Below are positions 32,403 through 40,357 of a DNA stretch of 45,560 bases, piece by piece. The notes beneath the pieces are model-generated. The model saw only the letters and a program-made list of their open reading frames with translations. It had not been told where the DNA came from and searched no databases. How positions within the stretch are numbered: position 1 is the first letter of the stretch; each line of letters begins with the position of its first letter. The DNA comes from Henriciella sp. (GTDB lineage Bacteria; Pseudomonadota; Alphaproteobacteria; Caulobacterales; Hyphomonadaceae): assembly GCA_027019605.1 (NCBI GenBank), contig JALUWJ010000184.1, positions 1-45,560 of the forward strand, given 5' to 3'. A program made the translations under genes and the position numbers.

Positions 32403-33407
32403 ATGAAACGCACACCCAAAATATGGATCCTTCTTGGGGCTGTCTTCCTGACCGCTTGCGAGACAATCGAGATCGGACCAAAAGCGCCAGATATCTTATT
32501 AGACGATGAGCCCTTCATTGAGGCGGTCTATCTCTCCGAGGAAACTGCCGAAGAGGTGAACACAGCTCTGATCGCAGCCGAGCCCATTGTCGCGCGGACA
32601 TTCGGACCGAGTATCACACCAGCAGAGCTTTCCGGCGATTCTGGAAATGAACTGCGGCCCTACCAGGCAATTGAGAAAGCGAACGCATCAGCGGCCATCG
32701 AACCGTCGACGGCAAACTATATGAACGCGATTCAGATTTATCCCTATACACGCGGCGCACTCTACCAAGTCTATACAGCCCCGGAGCAGGTCACAGATAT
32801 CGCCCTTCAGCCCGGCGAAGAACTCATGTCTGTTTCAGCGGGTGACACTGTCCGTTGGGTATTGGGTGACACGGTTTCTGGCGCTGGCGATCAGGCGCAA
32901 GTGCATATTTTGGTGAAACCCATTCAGGCCGGCCTAAAAACAAACCTCATCATAACCACATCACGGCGCGCCTATCATCTTGAACTACATTCCTTCCGCG
33001 AGACTTATATGGCTGCAGTGTCCTGGCGCTATTCAGATCAGGCGCTTGTCCAACGAAAAGCGAGTTTGCAAACAACACAGGCAGAGCGCGGCCCGCATGG
33101 TCTGCAGCTCGATAGATTGCGGTTTAGATACGAAATAAGCGGCGATAAACCCCACTGGCGACCGACGCGCGTGTTCGATGACAGCCGCAAAGTCTACATT
33201 CAATTTCCAGCCCGCCTCGATCAAGGAGAAGCCCCGCCACTATTTGTTGTCGGACGCGATGGTAAGTCTCAGCTCGTGAATTATCGCATGCAGGGCAATT
33301 ATTATGTGGTTGATCGTCTTTTTGCGCTCGCGGAACTACGCCTCGGTGAGAAGAACCAAGATGTCGTTCGGATTGAACGCAATGACCTAAAAATGGCTGC
33401 CCGATGA
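32403..33407 (+). CDS. trbG: TrbG, outer-membrane core lipoprotein (VirB9-like)
   Basis: A 334-residue protein. AAGGAGG precedes the ATG at 32403. A lipobox FLTAC near residue 19 indicates a lipoprotein. The N-terminal VirB9 domain contains TRGALYQVYTAPEQVTDIAL, and the C-terminal domain contains PTRVFDDSRKVYIQFPARLD, both family signatures. It joins TrbI in the periplasm-spanning core. It overlaps trbI by four bases. Confidence 0.93.
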   Translation: MKRTPKIWILLGAVFLTACETIEIGPKAPDILLDDEPFIEAVYLSEETAEEVNTALIAAEPIVARTFGPSITPAELSGDSGNELRPYQAIEKANASAAIEPSTANYMNAIQIYPYTRGALYQVYTAPEQVTDIALQPGEELMSVSAGDTVRWVLGDTVSGAGDQAQVHILVKPIQAGLKTNLIITTSRRAYHLELHSFRETYMAAVSWRYSDQALVQRKASLQTTQAERGPHGLQLDRLRFRYEISGDKPHWRPTRVFDDSRKVYIQFPARLDQGEAPPLFVVGRDGKSQLVNYRMQGNYYVVDRLFALAELRLGEKNQDVVRIERNDLKMAAR

Positions 33408-34648
33408 TGAAGCCGAAATCATCCACCAACGAAGACCTATCCATTCGCGCAGCACCAGCGCCCGTCAGACAATTTTCCAAAAAGGCGATCATGATCATTT
33501 TGGGTGGTGTAGGCCTGCTCGTCCTGCTCAGCTTTTCATTCGCGATCTCACCGCCAGGCGAAGAGCAGCAGGCCTCTGCGCGAGAGCTCTATTCAACAAC
33601 GAATAAGCCAAAAGCCGACGGTCTTGCCATGCTGCCGATAACTTACGCCGACATAGCTAAAGATGCCGATCCACGCGTCCCCATTCTCGGCCCCCCGCTG
33701 CCAGGTGATCTTGGAGCACCGATCCTTCAAGCCAGACGAGAAGGACAGCTTGCAATCGAGGACCAGTTGCAGCCAGCACCGCAAAATCCAGTCGCCGATG
33801 CAGCGATAGAGCTGGCAAGACTAGAAGCGGAACGGGCAGTGGCTGCCCGAGAGTCTGCCCTTTTCTTCTCAAATTCCGCAAACCGTTCTGGACCACAAAA
33901 AGCTCAGCCAGCAGCGATGACTGCGTCATCTTTAAAAGATCCATTTGAAGCTCTGAGCACGCTTCAACTGCCCAACGCAGAACAAGCGGCCCGCCTTGAC
34001 CCAAACCATCAGGGGCGCAAGCAATCGTTTCTGAATGATGTACCAGATGCCTCGATCTATAACCCTCACAGAATCGAGGCGCCCATCTCTCCCTGGCAGG
34101 TGATGGCTGGGACCGTCATTCCAGCGACACTGTTGACTGGTATCAATTCTGACCTACCAGGCCAAATTGTCGGTCAAGTGACCGAGCCGGTTTACGACAC
34201 AGTCACCGGAAACACCGTCTTGATCCCGCAAGGCAGCCGGATTGTCGGTCGCTACGATAGCGTAGTCGCCTATGGCCAGTCCCGGGCCTTAGTCGTTTGG
34301 AACCGGATCATCATGCCGGACGGAACATCGATCCGAATTGAAAATTTGCCTGGCGTCGATGGGCGCGGAAACGCAGGCCTGAAAGACCGCGTCGACAATC
34401 ATTCACTTCGCATATTCTCCGCCGCCGCTCTTTCGAGCTTGATTACAATCGGGGCCGAACTTGCTGAGGGTGACGATGAGTCTATTGCGCGCGCGCTGCG
34501 GGATGCGGCTCAAGATGGCGCATCGCGCGTTGGAAATGAGGTTGTGCGCCGTCAACTGAATGTGCAGCCGACCCTGACGGTACGACCCGGATGGAGACTA
34601 CGAATCCTGGTCCATCAGGACATCATCTTGCAACCTTACAAAGGATAA
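33404..34648 (+). CDS. trbI: TrbI, VirB10-like core protein
   Basis: A 414-residue protein with a single membrane anchor near residues 27-46 (IMIILGGVGLLVLLSFSFAI), then a proline-rich periplasmic linker. The C-terminal VirB10 barrel region includes VMAGTVIPATLLTGINSDLP and LIPQGSRIVGRYDSVVAYGQ. It bridges both membranes and senses ATPase energy. An in-frame ATG at 33407 is an alternative start. It closes the trbB-I run. Confidence 0.94.
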   Translation: MMKPKSSTNEDLSIRAAPAPVRQFSKKAIMIILGGVGLLVLLSFSFAISPPGEEQQASARELYSTTNKPKADGLAMLPITYADIAKDADPRVPILGPPLPGDLGAPILQARREGQLAIEDQLQPAPQNPVADAAIELARLEAERAVAARESALFFSNSANRSGPQKAQPAAMTASSLKDPFEALSTLQLPNAEQAARLDPNHQGRKQSFLNDVPDASIYNPHRIEAPISPWQVMAGTVIPATLLTGINSDLPGQIVGQVTEPVYDTVTGNTVLIPQGSRIVGRYDSVVAYGQSRALVVWNRIIMPDGTSIRIENLPGVDGRGNAGLKDRVDNHSLRIFSAAALSSLITIGAELAEGDDESIARALRDAAQDGASRVGNEVVRRQLNVQPTLTVRPGWRLRILVHQDIILQPYKG

Positions 34649-34652
34649 TCAA

Positions 34653-34889
34653 ATGCAACGTACGAACCTCAAAGTGGGCCCGATTAGAGACCGCGCACCT
34701 GTGAAACTGTCTATCGCGTGCGAGCCTGAGCTGCATGATGATCTCGTCGCATATGCGGATGTTCATGCTCACGTGTATGGCAAACCGGTCACGATCACCG
34801 AACTCATTCCCTCAATGCTGAAAACGCTCATCGATAGCGATGCAGGGTTCAAGCGCGCTCGGCGTCAGATGAGTGAAGGAGCGGGGTAA
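34653..34889 (+). CDS. DUF2274 family protein
   Basis: A 78-residue protein with the DUF2274 pattern (LKVGPIRDRAPVKLSIACEP, then VYGKPVTITELIPSMLKTLI). Genes of this family follow trbI in most alphaproteobacterial trb operons. The fold resembles small ribbon-helix-helix proteins and a regulatory role is possible. It starts four bases after trbI and overlaps the DUF736 start by one base. Confidence 0.85.
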   Translation: MQRTNLKVGPIRDRAPVKLSIACEPELHDDLVAYADVHAHVYGKPVTITELIPSMLKTLIDSDAGFKRARRQMSEGAG

Positions 34890-35194
34890 TGGCCAATATC
34901 GGCGTATTCACGCGAACGCGTAACGGCTTCGAAGGCACAATTTCAACGCTAACGCTTTGCCTATCAGCCAGGTTTGTTCCAAATCGAAATAAGCGCGGAG
35001 AACAATCCCCCGACTTCTTTATCAAGTCGGGCGATAGCGACCTGGGGGTAGGCTGGAACGCGCAGTCGAAAAGCGATGATGTTGGAGAATACATAAAGTG
35101 TGTTCTCGATGATCCAAGTTTCCCCGCACCCGTTCATGCTGCTTTGTTTCCCAGAACCGATGGCGCGGATCTGGTCTGGTCAAGACCGAAGTAG
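34889..35194 (+). CDS. DUF736 family protein (copy 2)
   Basis: A 101-residue DUF736 protein. NIGVFTRTRNGFEGTISTLT, then LSARFVPN, and GVGWNAQSKS are the family blocks, closer to the common type than copy 1 at 17554. It is the last gene of the transfer run. The function is unknown. Confidence 0.88.
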   Translation: MANIGVFTRTRNGFEGTISTLTLCLSARFVPNRNKRGEQSPDFFIKSGDSDLGVGWNAQSKSDDVGEYIKCVLDDPSFPAPVHAALFPRTDGADLVWSRPK

Positions 35195-35218
35195 GCGAAA
35201 CTGCATCAGTGTCTTTCC

Positions 35219-35434
35219 ATGAACCTCACGGATGAGCAAATCAAACACGCTAGGAATGTCGTGGCAGAAATTGTTGCCACGCATGACGCAAAATATGCAC
35301 CGCTCTTTGAGATATTAGACGACGAGGTGAAACGACGCGAGGCACGCGCACGAGCTATTAAAAGAACGGTCGCGGTCACTGATATCGATCAACTTAGAGC
35401 GGCGCGGCGCAGCAACCGAAGCAAACGTTTTTGA
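35219..35434 (+). CDS. Small charged protein, function unknown
   Basis: A 71-residue, highly charged and probably helical protein (ATHDAKYAPLFEILDDEVKR near 20-40, ending in RRSNRSKRF). It has no membrane segment or signal. It follows the DUF736 gene by 24 bases, with no clear ribosome binding site. The composition suggests nucleic-acid contact through the basic tail. I do not recognise a family. Confidence 0.5.
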   Translation: MNLTDEQIKHARNVVAEIVATHDAKYAPLFEILDDEVKRREARARAIKRTVAVTDIDQLRAARRSNRSKRF

Positions 35435-35545
35435 GCGATTAAAAACAGCCATTAAGTCAGCGGCTTAAGTCGCCCTAAAACGGACGCTTGCTGAAAACGA
35501 GTTTTGCTATTTGCCGAGTGAAGAACACCACAATAGGATCGGCAA

Positions 35546-36271
35546 ATGGAAACGAGCGCCACCGATCTTATCGAGCAACTGAGAGCACGAAGCAGTAAAG
35601 ACCCGTTCGACGTAGCGGCGAAACGAATGGTCCCTGCGGAGATGGTCATAGGAGTTTCACCAAGTGATGTTCGCGCGCTGGCGGAGACGACTGCCAAAGA
35701 CCGCTCGCTTGCAGAGGAGTTATGGTCCTCACAATTTATCGAGGCCAAAGCTTTGGCAATTTTATTGTTGCCCCCCAAACGCATCGACAACGCCCTAATC
35801 GAGACTTGGGTTGCGGAACTTAGTGATTGGAGCACCTGTGATCTATTCGTCAAAGCCATTATGGCGCGTCGAGCAGATGCAATAGATTGGGGGGTGAAAT
35901 GGGCTTCTAATGCTCGCCTCTACACGAAACGAGCAGGCCTCGCTTTGATCGCCAACTATTGTATGCGAGCGGAGATGTTCGACGATGATGTTTCAACCTT
36001 GATAATATCCACCATCCGGCAATCCGCACCGGATGATAGGGATCATGTCCGCCAGGCGTCTTGCTGGGCCCTTAGAGAGTTCGGAAAGAGTAACACCGAT
36101 AGCCACGAACAAGCTTGTATTTTCGCTGTGGAGCTTATCGATAGCGGTCACGCAGAAATGGCTTGGGTTGGCAGATGCGCCTACCGCGAGCTAGAAGATT
36201 TAATCAAAGTGCCGGAGCGAAGACGATTGATTTCTCGGAATTCTAAAACAGGCATGAAGTACGCAAACTAG
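35546..36271 (+). CDS. AlkD-like HEAT-repeat DNA alkylation repair protein
   Basis: A 241-residue alpha-helical protein. GVSPSDVRALAETTAKDRSL, then ALIETWVAELSDWSTCDLFV, and RQASCWALREFGKSN are the pattern of AlkD-type DNA glycosylases. The aspartate that follows the conserved Trp in this family has counterparts in the DWSTCD stretch. AlkD removes bulky or positively charged alkylated bases. It ends 161 bases before the convergent end of the modification-type operon, and lies between two operons as a stand-alone gene. Activity on an unusual base is possible but unproven. Confidence 0.75.
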   Translation: METSATDLIEQLRARSSKDPFDVAAKRMVPAEMVIGVSPSDVRALAETTAKDRSLAEELWSSQFIEAKALAILLLPPKRIDNALIETWVAELSDWSTCDLFVKAIMARRADAIDWGVKWASNARLYTKRAGLALIANYCMRAEMFDDDVSTLIISTIRQSAPDDRDHVRQASCWALREFGKSNTDSHEQACIFAVELIDSGHAEMAWVGRCAYRELEDLIKVPERRRLISRNSKTGMKYAN

Positions 36272-36432
36272 TATGATTTGGGCTTCCTTAATTCGCCTCT
36301 TTAACAGCCTCTGGGGATGTCCGTTTTGCGAGCAAATGCAGACATAATAAAAACAGCTCTTCTCCCGTGAAATGCCACGCTGTTCGGTTTTTCCGATACG
36401 CCATCTCCACAATTTTCAATGATTTCGAGACA

Positions 36433-36987
36433 TCATTTTGCTTTCGACTTCAGCGATTCAATAGCTAGAACGCATTCATCGACGACGACTTCGATCGATC
36501 GTGTTGCATCGATGATACTATCAGCGCGCTTTGGAAGTTCATGTTCCAAATCTCCCTCAACGCTGTGACTTGCAGCTCTCGTGAAATCGCTGGCGTCGTC
36601 TCCTCGGATTGAGGCACGTCTTCTTCGTTCGGAGTCGTCGACTTCCAAATGCAATAAGAACAGATTTCTCGGGAACAGATGGGCACTTAGCGCATCGACA
36701 ACTGTCAGATGTCTGATGCCGTCTACTACCAAATTTTCGTCTTCTCTGACCTCGAAATAATCGAGCATCTCCTGACAAAACCGGTTTACGCTTTGGCGCT
36801 CTCTAAGCTGGCCGACATCTTGAAGCTGTTTTCGATCGCCCGGGTCTCCACCCGCAGATTCGACGAGAAAACGCACGAACTCTCCGAAACTCGCGCGTTT
36901 CCAACCCAACGATCGCGCCACGAGCCCACTTACGGCCGTTTTACCGCTGCCAATCTTGCCGCTGAAGCAAACGACCGTCCCGCTCAA
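36433..36987 (-). CDS. P-loop nucleotide-kinase-like protein (operon gene 7)
   Basis: A 184-residue P-loop protein. Walker A is GKIGSGKT at 10-17, and the later VVDGIRHLTVVDALS near 87-101 and SERRRRASIRGDD (an arginine-rich lid) place it with small nucleoside-monophosphate kinase or dephospho-CoA-kinase-like folds. DRKQLQDVGQLRERQ near 51-65 recalls deoxynucleotide monophosphate kinases used by phages for base modification. It starts with an ATGA overlap at the end of the ASCH gene. It is the last gene of the seven-gene minus-strand operon. The substrate is unknown. Confidence 0.72.
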   Translation of the reverse strand: MSGTVVCFSGKIGSGKTAVSGLVARSLGWKRASFGEFVRFLVESAGGDPGDRKQLQDVGQLRERQSVNRFCQEMLDYFEVREDENLVVDGIRHLTVVDALSAHLFPRNLFLLHLEVDDSERRRRASIRGDDASDFTRAASHSVEGDLEHELPKRADSIIDATRSIEVVVDECVLAIESLKSKAK

Positions 36988-37490
36988 AACGCGAAGCTTC
37001 TTTGTTTGTCGGTCAACGGCACCCAGCCTCGTCGATCCCTCTTCGCGACCTTCAAGGGTTGAATCTCAATCGTGTCGCACAACCCGATGATCGTCGCATA
37101 CGCTGCGGTCCTCTGATACTCCCAAAAAGCATCGTCCGCACAGATGCGGGCGCCATATTTCTCGCGCACAAAATCGATCGAGTCCGTATCGAAAAAGTAG
37201 AACGCGGTATCCAGCGCTCGCGTGATCGCTCTTACAGGTCCACCAGACTGCTTAATGAGTATGACATCACCTATGCCGACTCTTTCGAATGGAGCACAGC
37301 GAACTCGGCTAAATCTAGACTCAACCGTTTTTCGTCCGTCTAGGACATAGGACAAATACGGTTCGGAGAACACCGCCAAGTGAACTTGAAGTGGCGAACT
37401 ACCATTTATGATTTCATCCACATATGTCAGCCAAGCTGGGTCGGCTGCGAGCCGTTCGCGTAATCCATCATAGTTGATTGTCGCCGACAT
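36984..37490 (-). CDS. ASCH-domain (PUA-like) protein (operon gene 6)
   Basis: A 168-residue protein. LQVHLAVFSEPYLSYVLDGR and KTVESRFSRVRCAPF give the ASCH signature G-x-K-x-x-E-x-R (Gly52, Lys54, Glu57, Arg59), followed by GDVILIKQSGGPVRAIT. ASCH proteins bind RNA or modified nucleosides, and some are amidohydrolases such as YqfB. It overlaps the methyltransferase gene by 64 bases in another frame and the kinase gene by four, an unusually deep overlap that points to coupled expression. Reading a modified nucleotide is a reasonable but untested guess. Confidence 0.78.
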   Translation of the reverse strand: MSATINYDGLRERLAADPAWLTYVDEIINGSSPLQVHLAVFSEPYLSYVLDGRKTVESRFSRVRCAPFERVGIGDVILIKQSGGPVRAITRALDTAFYFFDTDSIDFVREKYGARICADDAFWEYQRTAAYATIIGLCDTIEIQPLKVAKRDRRGWVPLTDKQRSFAF

Positions 37491-38743
37491 GACCGCTCCG
37501 CTGCCCTGGGTCGGACTTCCTCAATCGCTTCCCTATCTGCAAGCCTTGAAAGAGCTGCATTCAAACGAATGATGAGGCGATCCGCACTCGTTTCTCCCGG
37601 CCCACGTAATGAGGTGATTTGCTGGCTGGCGTAAAGCCCAAGCGAGGCTGCCTCCAACAACAGCTCAGGATGACCCGATTGAAATATCCTGTTTCCTGAT
37701 GTCCAAACGTCTGCGTGAACTCGCCGAGGGTCATGACGACTCACTGAAGGAAGAATTTCGCCTCGGACGATTGGGGTTAGCACGTTGCTAGAGCCAGAGC
37801 GTTTGTTTGACGTTCGGACAAAGATCCGCATCCGTCCCAAAACACGTTCGGACCAGCGATGCTCGTTCAAACTTTCGGTTTGCACGCTATGAATATTGCG
37901 CGCGACTTTCCGAAATGTGACCAGATCAGCAGTGCGCCAAATGGGCGGTGCGCAAAGTCCCGCCGCCACCAACGCGTTTGCTTCGAAGAACGGGGTTTCA
38001 TAACACAGCGCTCCCGCTTGGACCGTCTCGAGCGATAAGCCCAGTGATTTCGCCAGAGAAAAAACTTGGGCGCGGTGTTCAAATGTGTGACGGCCGGTTC
38101 CAAACGGAGCCAGAGCAAAATGTAAAGTACCCCCTAACTTGCATGCGAACACCGCCGACTTCAGCATCCCTGCGATAAAGTCGTCATACCATGGGGGGTC
38201 TATTATGACGGAGTCGGCTTGTCCCTCCTCTAATATACTCCCGCACCTAGCAGTTAGTAGAGGCTCCCCAGCGCGGCGATTTTCTAAATCGATTAAATCC
38301 GCCACAGCGTTGTCTTCTCCAAAACATGTGACCGATTGAGGCAGCGCTTGCTTTATCGCGAGCCTTGCGACGCCCGGAGTTCCAAACAACAGGATTTTTC
38401 CATTTTCTGGGGCAGATCGACTGGCCGCCCCAAGGATCTTTAGCGCACTTTCTTTAGTGAAACGCCATTCAAAATTTAGAGGATGTGGGGGTGGCAGTGA
38501 CCTGTCAAAAATCAGTTCTTGTTGGTCTTTGGTCGCGCTCTTTTCCAATGCACGAAAGGCTTCATCGCTGATTTCGTTCTCCCGACGGAGACGTTTGAGA
38601 GAAGCTAATACCGCCGTAGGATAGATCCCCGGCAAGCATCGTAGAAGCGTCTCAAAGCTCATGCCACGAGCCAACGTATCGCGCACCCAGGTATCGACCC
38701 TGTGCTCAAACGGCAAACGTGACATCGCAGCGTGATCTATCAT
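37427..38743 (-). CDS. DPPW-type SAM-dependent methyltransferase-like protein (operon gene 5)
   Basis: A 438-residue protein. The N-terminal 70 residues are helical and could bind DNA (SFETLLRCLPGIYPTAVLAS). KILLFGTPGVARLAI near 116-130 resembles motif I, and SVIIDPPWYDDFI at 178-190 carries the catalytic DPPWY of amino-methyltransferases (N6-adenine and MT-A70-like). The C-terminal 150 residues do not match anything I know. It would transfer a methyl group to nucleic acid, most likely adenine, but a nucleotide substrate is possible. Start and end overlap both neighbours. No restriction gene accompanies it. Confidence 0.7.
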   Translation of the reverse strand: MIDHAAMSRLPFEHRVDTWVRDTLARGMSFETLLRCLPGIYPTAVLASLKRLRRENEISDEAFRALEKSATKDQQELIFDRSLPPPHPLNFEWRFTKESALKILGAASRSAPENGKILLFGTPGVARLAIKQALPQSVTCFGEDNAVADLIDLENRRAGEPLLTARCGSILEEGQADSVIIDPPWYDDFIAGMLKSAVFACKLGGTLHFALAPFGTGRHTFEHRAQVFSLAKSLGLSLETVQAGALCYETPFFEANALVAAGLCAPPIWRTADLVTFRKVARNIHSVQTESLNEHRWSERVLGRMRIFVRTSNKRSGSSNVLTPIVRGEILPSVSRHDPRRVHADVWTSGNRIFQSGHPELLLEAASLGLYASQQITSLRGPGETSADRLIIRLNAALSRLADREAIEEVRPRAAERSCRRQSTMMDYANGSQPTQLG

Positions 38744-39780
38744 CCAGCCGCTCCAAAAGCCTTAATCGGCACGTTGTAGATCGGCATGGTGCGCAGGTCG
38801 TTGGCGAAACGAGCTGTAATCTCATTGTTCCAACAAGCAATCGCCTCTTCCTGTAAAGCCAGACTAAGCGTTCTTTCGTCGTTCATGCGAGCATGAACAG
38901 GGCCATAGGCACTGATGCGAAGCGGGATAATCCGAAGAGGTAAATTGGGGTGAATTGCCTGCAGCTGATCGAAAAAGGCACTGATTTGCCCCGATAAATC
39001 AGAAGTTCTTGGGGACGTAAGTGTGATGTAGCCGTAAAGATCAATGTCCAGCTTCAACATACGCTGCATTATCTCAAATTGGCGCAGGTAACCGGAGGCA
39101 TCCGCTTGCGTATTGAAAGTGAAAGACGCTTCGTCAAATCCTTTGAAGCAACACACCCTGCCGTAGTTTTGGTAGGATTGAAGATCTTCGATGTCACCAA
39201 ATGATAACTTGTCGAACAGAAATGTCGTACTCAGATTATCATCGGACCATAGATAGGTTGCGTTCGCGAGTTCTGCCTCTTTGAGCGCCCGCATCATCCA
39301 AACCGTCCATTCAGGAATAAGATCCGGTGAACCACCCGACAGATCTATGATCATGGGTCGGTGTTCATCCTTCTCATATAGTGCGACGAGGTGTTCTGCA
39401 GTGGCCCATACAGATCGCGCGGGATTAGCGCTCAATAAATTGTAAGGCACAAAACAGTACCAACAACGCCACGGACAGGCAGCATTCTGGAAGACCTGCG
39501 CCGTCATCTCGGAATGTTCTGGCGGCAAGCCCAAAGCTTGCCGAGCCGGTTCGATTGGAAGTGGATTCGAAGGCCACCCCTTGGCCGTCTTATGTTTGAA
39601 ATGCCGTACCCGGCCAAGTCCATCACAGTTCGGAGGTAGTGTCAGATCGCCTTCCTGATCAGATCCACTCAATTTTGATACTAGTATTTCGCGACGCTCA
39701 ACATTGATTGCGCGCGCCCTTAGATGTGCGACCATTTTTTCGGTATCGATGAGATTTGGCTGCGCACTCATATTTGTCAC
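38740..39780 (-). CDS. Radical-SAM enzyme (operon gene 4)
   Basis: A 346-residue protein. CPWRCWYC (Cys102, Cys106, Cys109) is the C-x3-C-x2-C motif that holds the [4Fe-4S] cluster, followed by MIIDLSGGSPDL near 143-154 as the SAM-binding GGxP-like motif. No second cluster motif is evident at the C-terminus. It is not viperin-like (the motif context differs). The enzyme would make a 5'-deoxyadenosyl radical for a difficult modification. It begins at GTG (39780) overlapping the preceding stop, or at ATG 39771. Confidence 0.82.
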   Translation of the reverse strand: MTNMSAQPNLIDTEKMVAHLRARAINVERREILVSKLSGSDQEGDLTLPPNCDGLGRVRHFKHKTAKGWPSNPLPIEPARQALGLPPEHSEMTAQVFQNAACPWRCWYCFVPYNLLSANPARSVWATAEHLVALYEKDEHRPMIIDLSGGSPDLIPEWTVWMMRALKEAELANATYLWSDDNLSTTFLFDKLSFGDIEDLQSYQNYGRVCCFKGFDEASFTFNTQADASGYLRQFEIMQRMLKLDIDLYGYITLTSPRTSDLSGQISAFFDQLQAIHPNLPLRIIPLRISAYGPVHARMNDERTLSLALQEEAIACWNNEITARFANDLRTMPIYNVPIKAFGAAG

Positions 39781-40355
39781 TATGCTCTGATTGGCGGAAC
39801 GTGTTCGCCTTCAGCCTTCACATTCGCCAATCGTTCATCGAAGTAGTGTTCAATCAGCGCCAAACAGTACTCTACCTCATCATCAGAAAGCGGACGGCCC
39901 TTTGGTATAGCGTGCCAATAGTCGAGACAGGTCCGGCAACATGTGGCCGTCGCATGTTGTGCGTAGAAGATCGGGTTTTTCTCGAACGGGGTCTGTTGGC
40001 CATCACGATAGGGATTTGCGGGAGCGAGATATTTTTCCAGTCTAGTTTTCGCAGCCGTCTTTAGATCGGTACGACCCTTGCGGCGCGCATAATTGATTGC
40101 CCACGGATCCATCTCGCGATGAAAAAACGTGTGTCGAATTAGCTCTCTCTTGAGCGCATCGAAAGTATGCGCGGCGTCCTTTATGTCACGCGATTGCACG
40201 CGCTCCCAATCGACGAGATCGGCATTGCATTCACGGCATTTGCCCCTGTCTTCTTTGGGCATTCGTTGAGTTGCCTTGAAGCAATGCAGATCGTTTTTGC
40301 AATCCGTCGCTGTGCAAGAAATCTTCAGTGGTTCAGGCTTCTTGAGTTTCGTCAT
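39780..40355 (-). CDS. Cysteine-rich (probable zinc or iron-sulfur) protein (operon gene 3)
   Basis: A 191-residue protein. Cysteines lie at 14, 19, 25, 40 and 43 (SCTATDCKNDLHC, then CRECN), with a second set in TATCCRTCLDYWH near residue 140. These could form a zinc-ribbon-like site or bind a cluster. A His-rich stretch (ELIRHTFFHREMDPW) follows the first group. It starts two bases after the Xre-ImmA gene and overlaps the radical-SAM gene by one base, so it is likely a partner or electron carrier. No family recognised. Confidence 0.65.
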   Translation of the reverse strand: MTKLKKPEPLKISCTATDCKNDLHCFKATQRMPKEDRGKCRECNADLVDWERVQSRDIKDAAHTFDALKRELIRHTFFHREMDPWAINYARRKGRTDLKTAAKTRLEKYLAPANPYRDGQQTPFEKNPIFYAQHATATCCRTCLDYWHAIPKGRPLSDDEVEYCLALIEHYFDERLANVKAEGEHVPPIRA

Positions 40356-40357
40356 TG

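Noticed and set aside
38740-39780. Radical-SAM protein as a prokaryotic viperin
   Set aside because: The cluster motif context (CPWRCWYC) and flanking sequence do not match the viperin-type CNYKCGFC context, and the operon lacks the usual nucleotide kinase-type partner arrangement.
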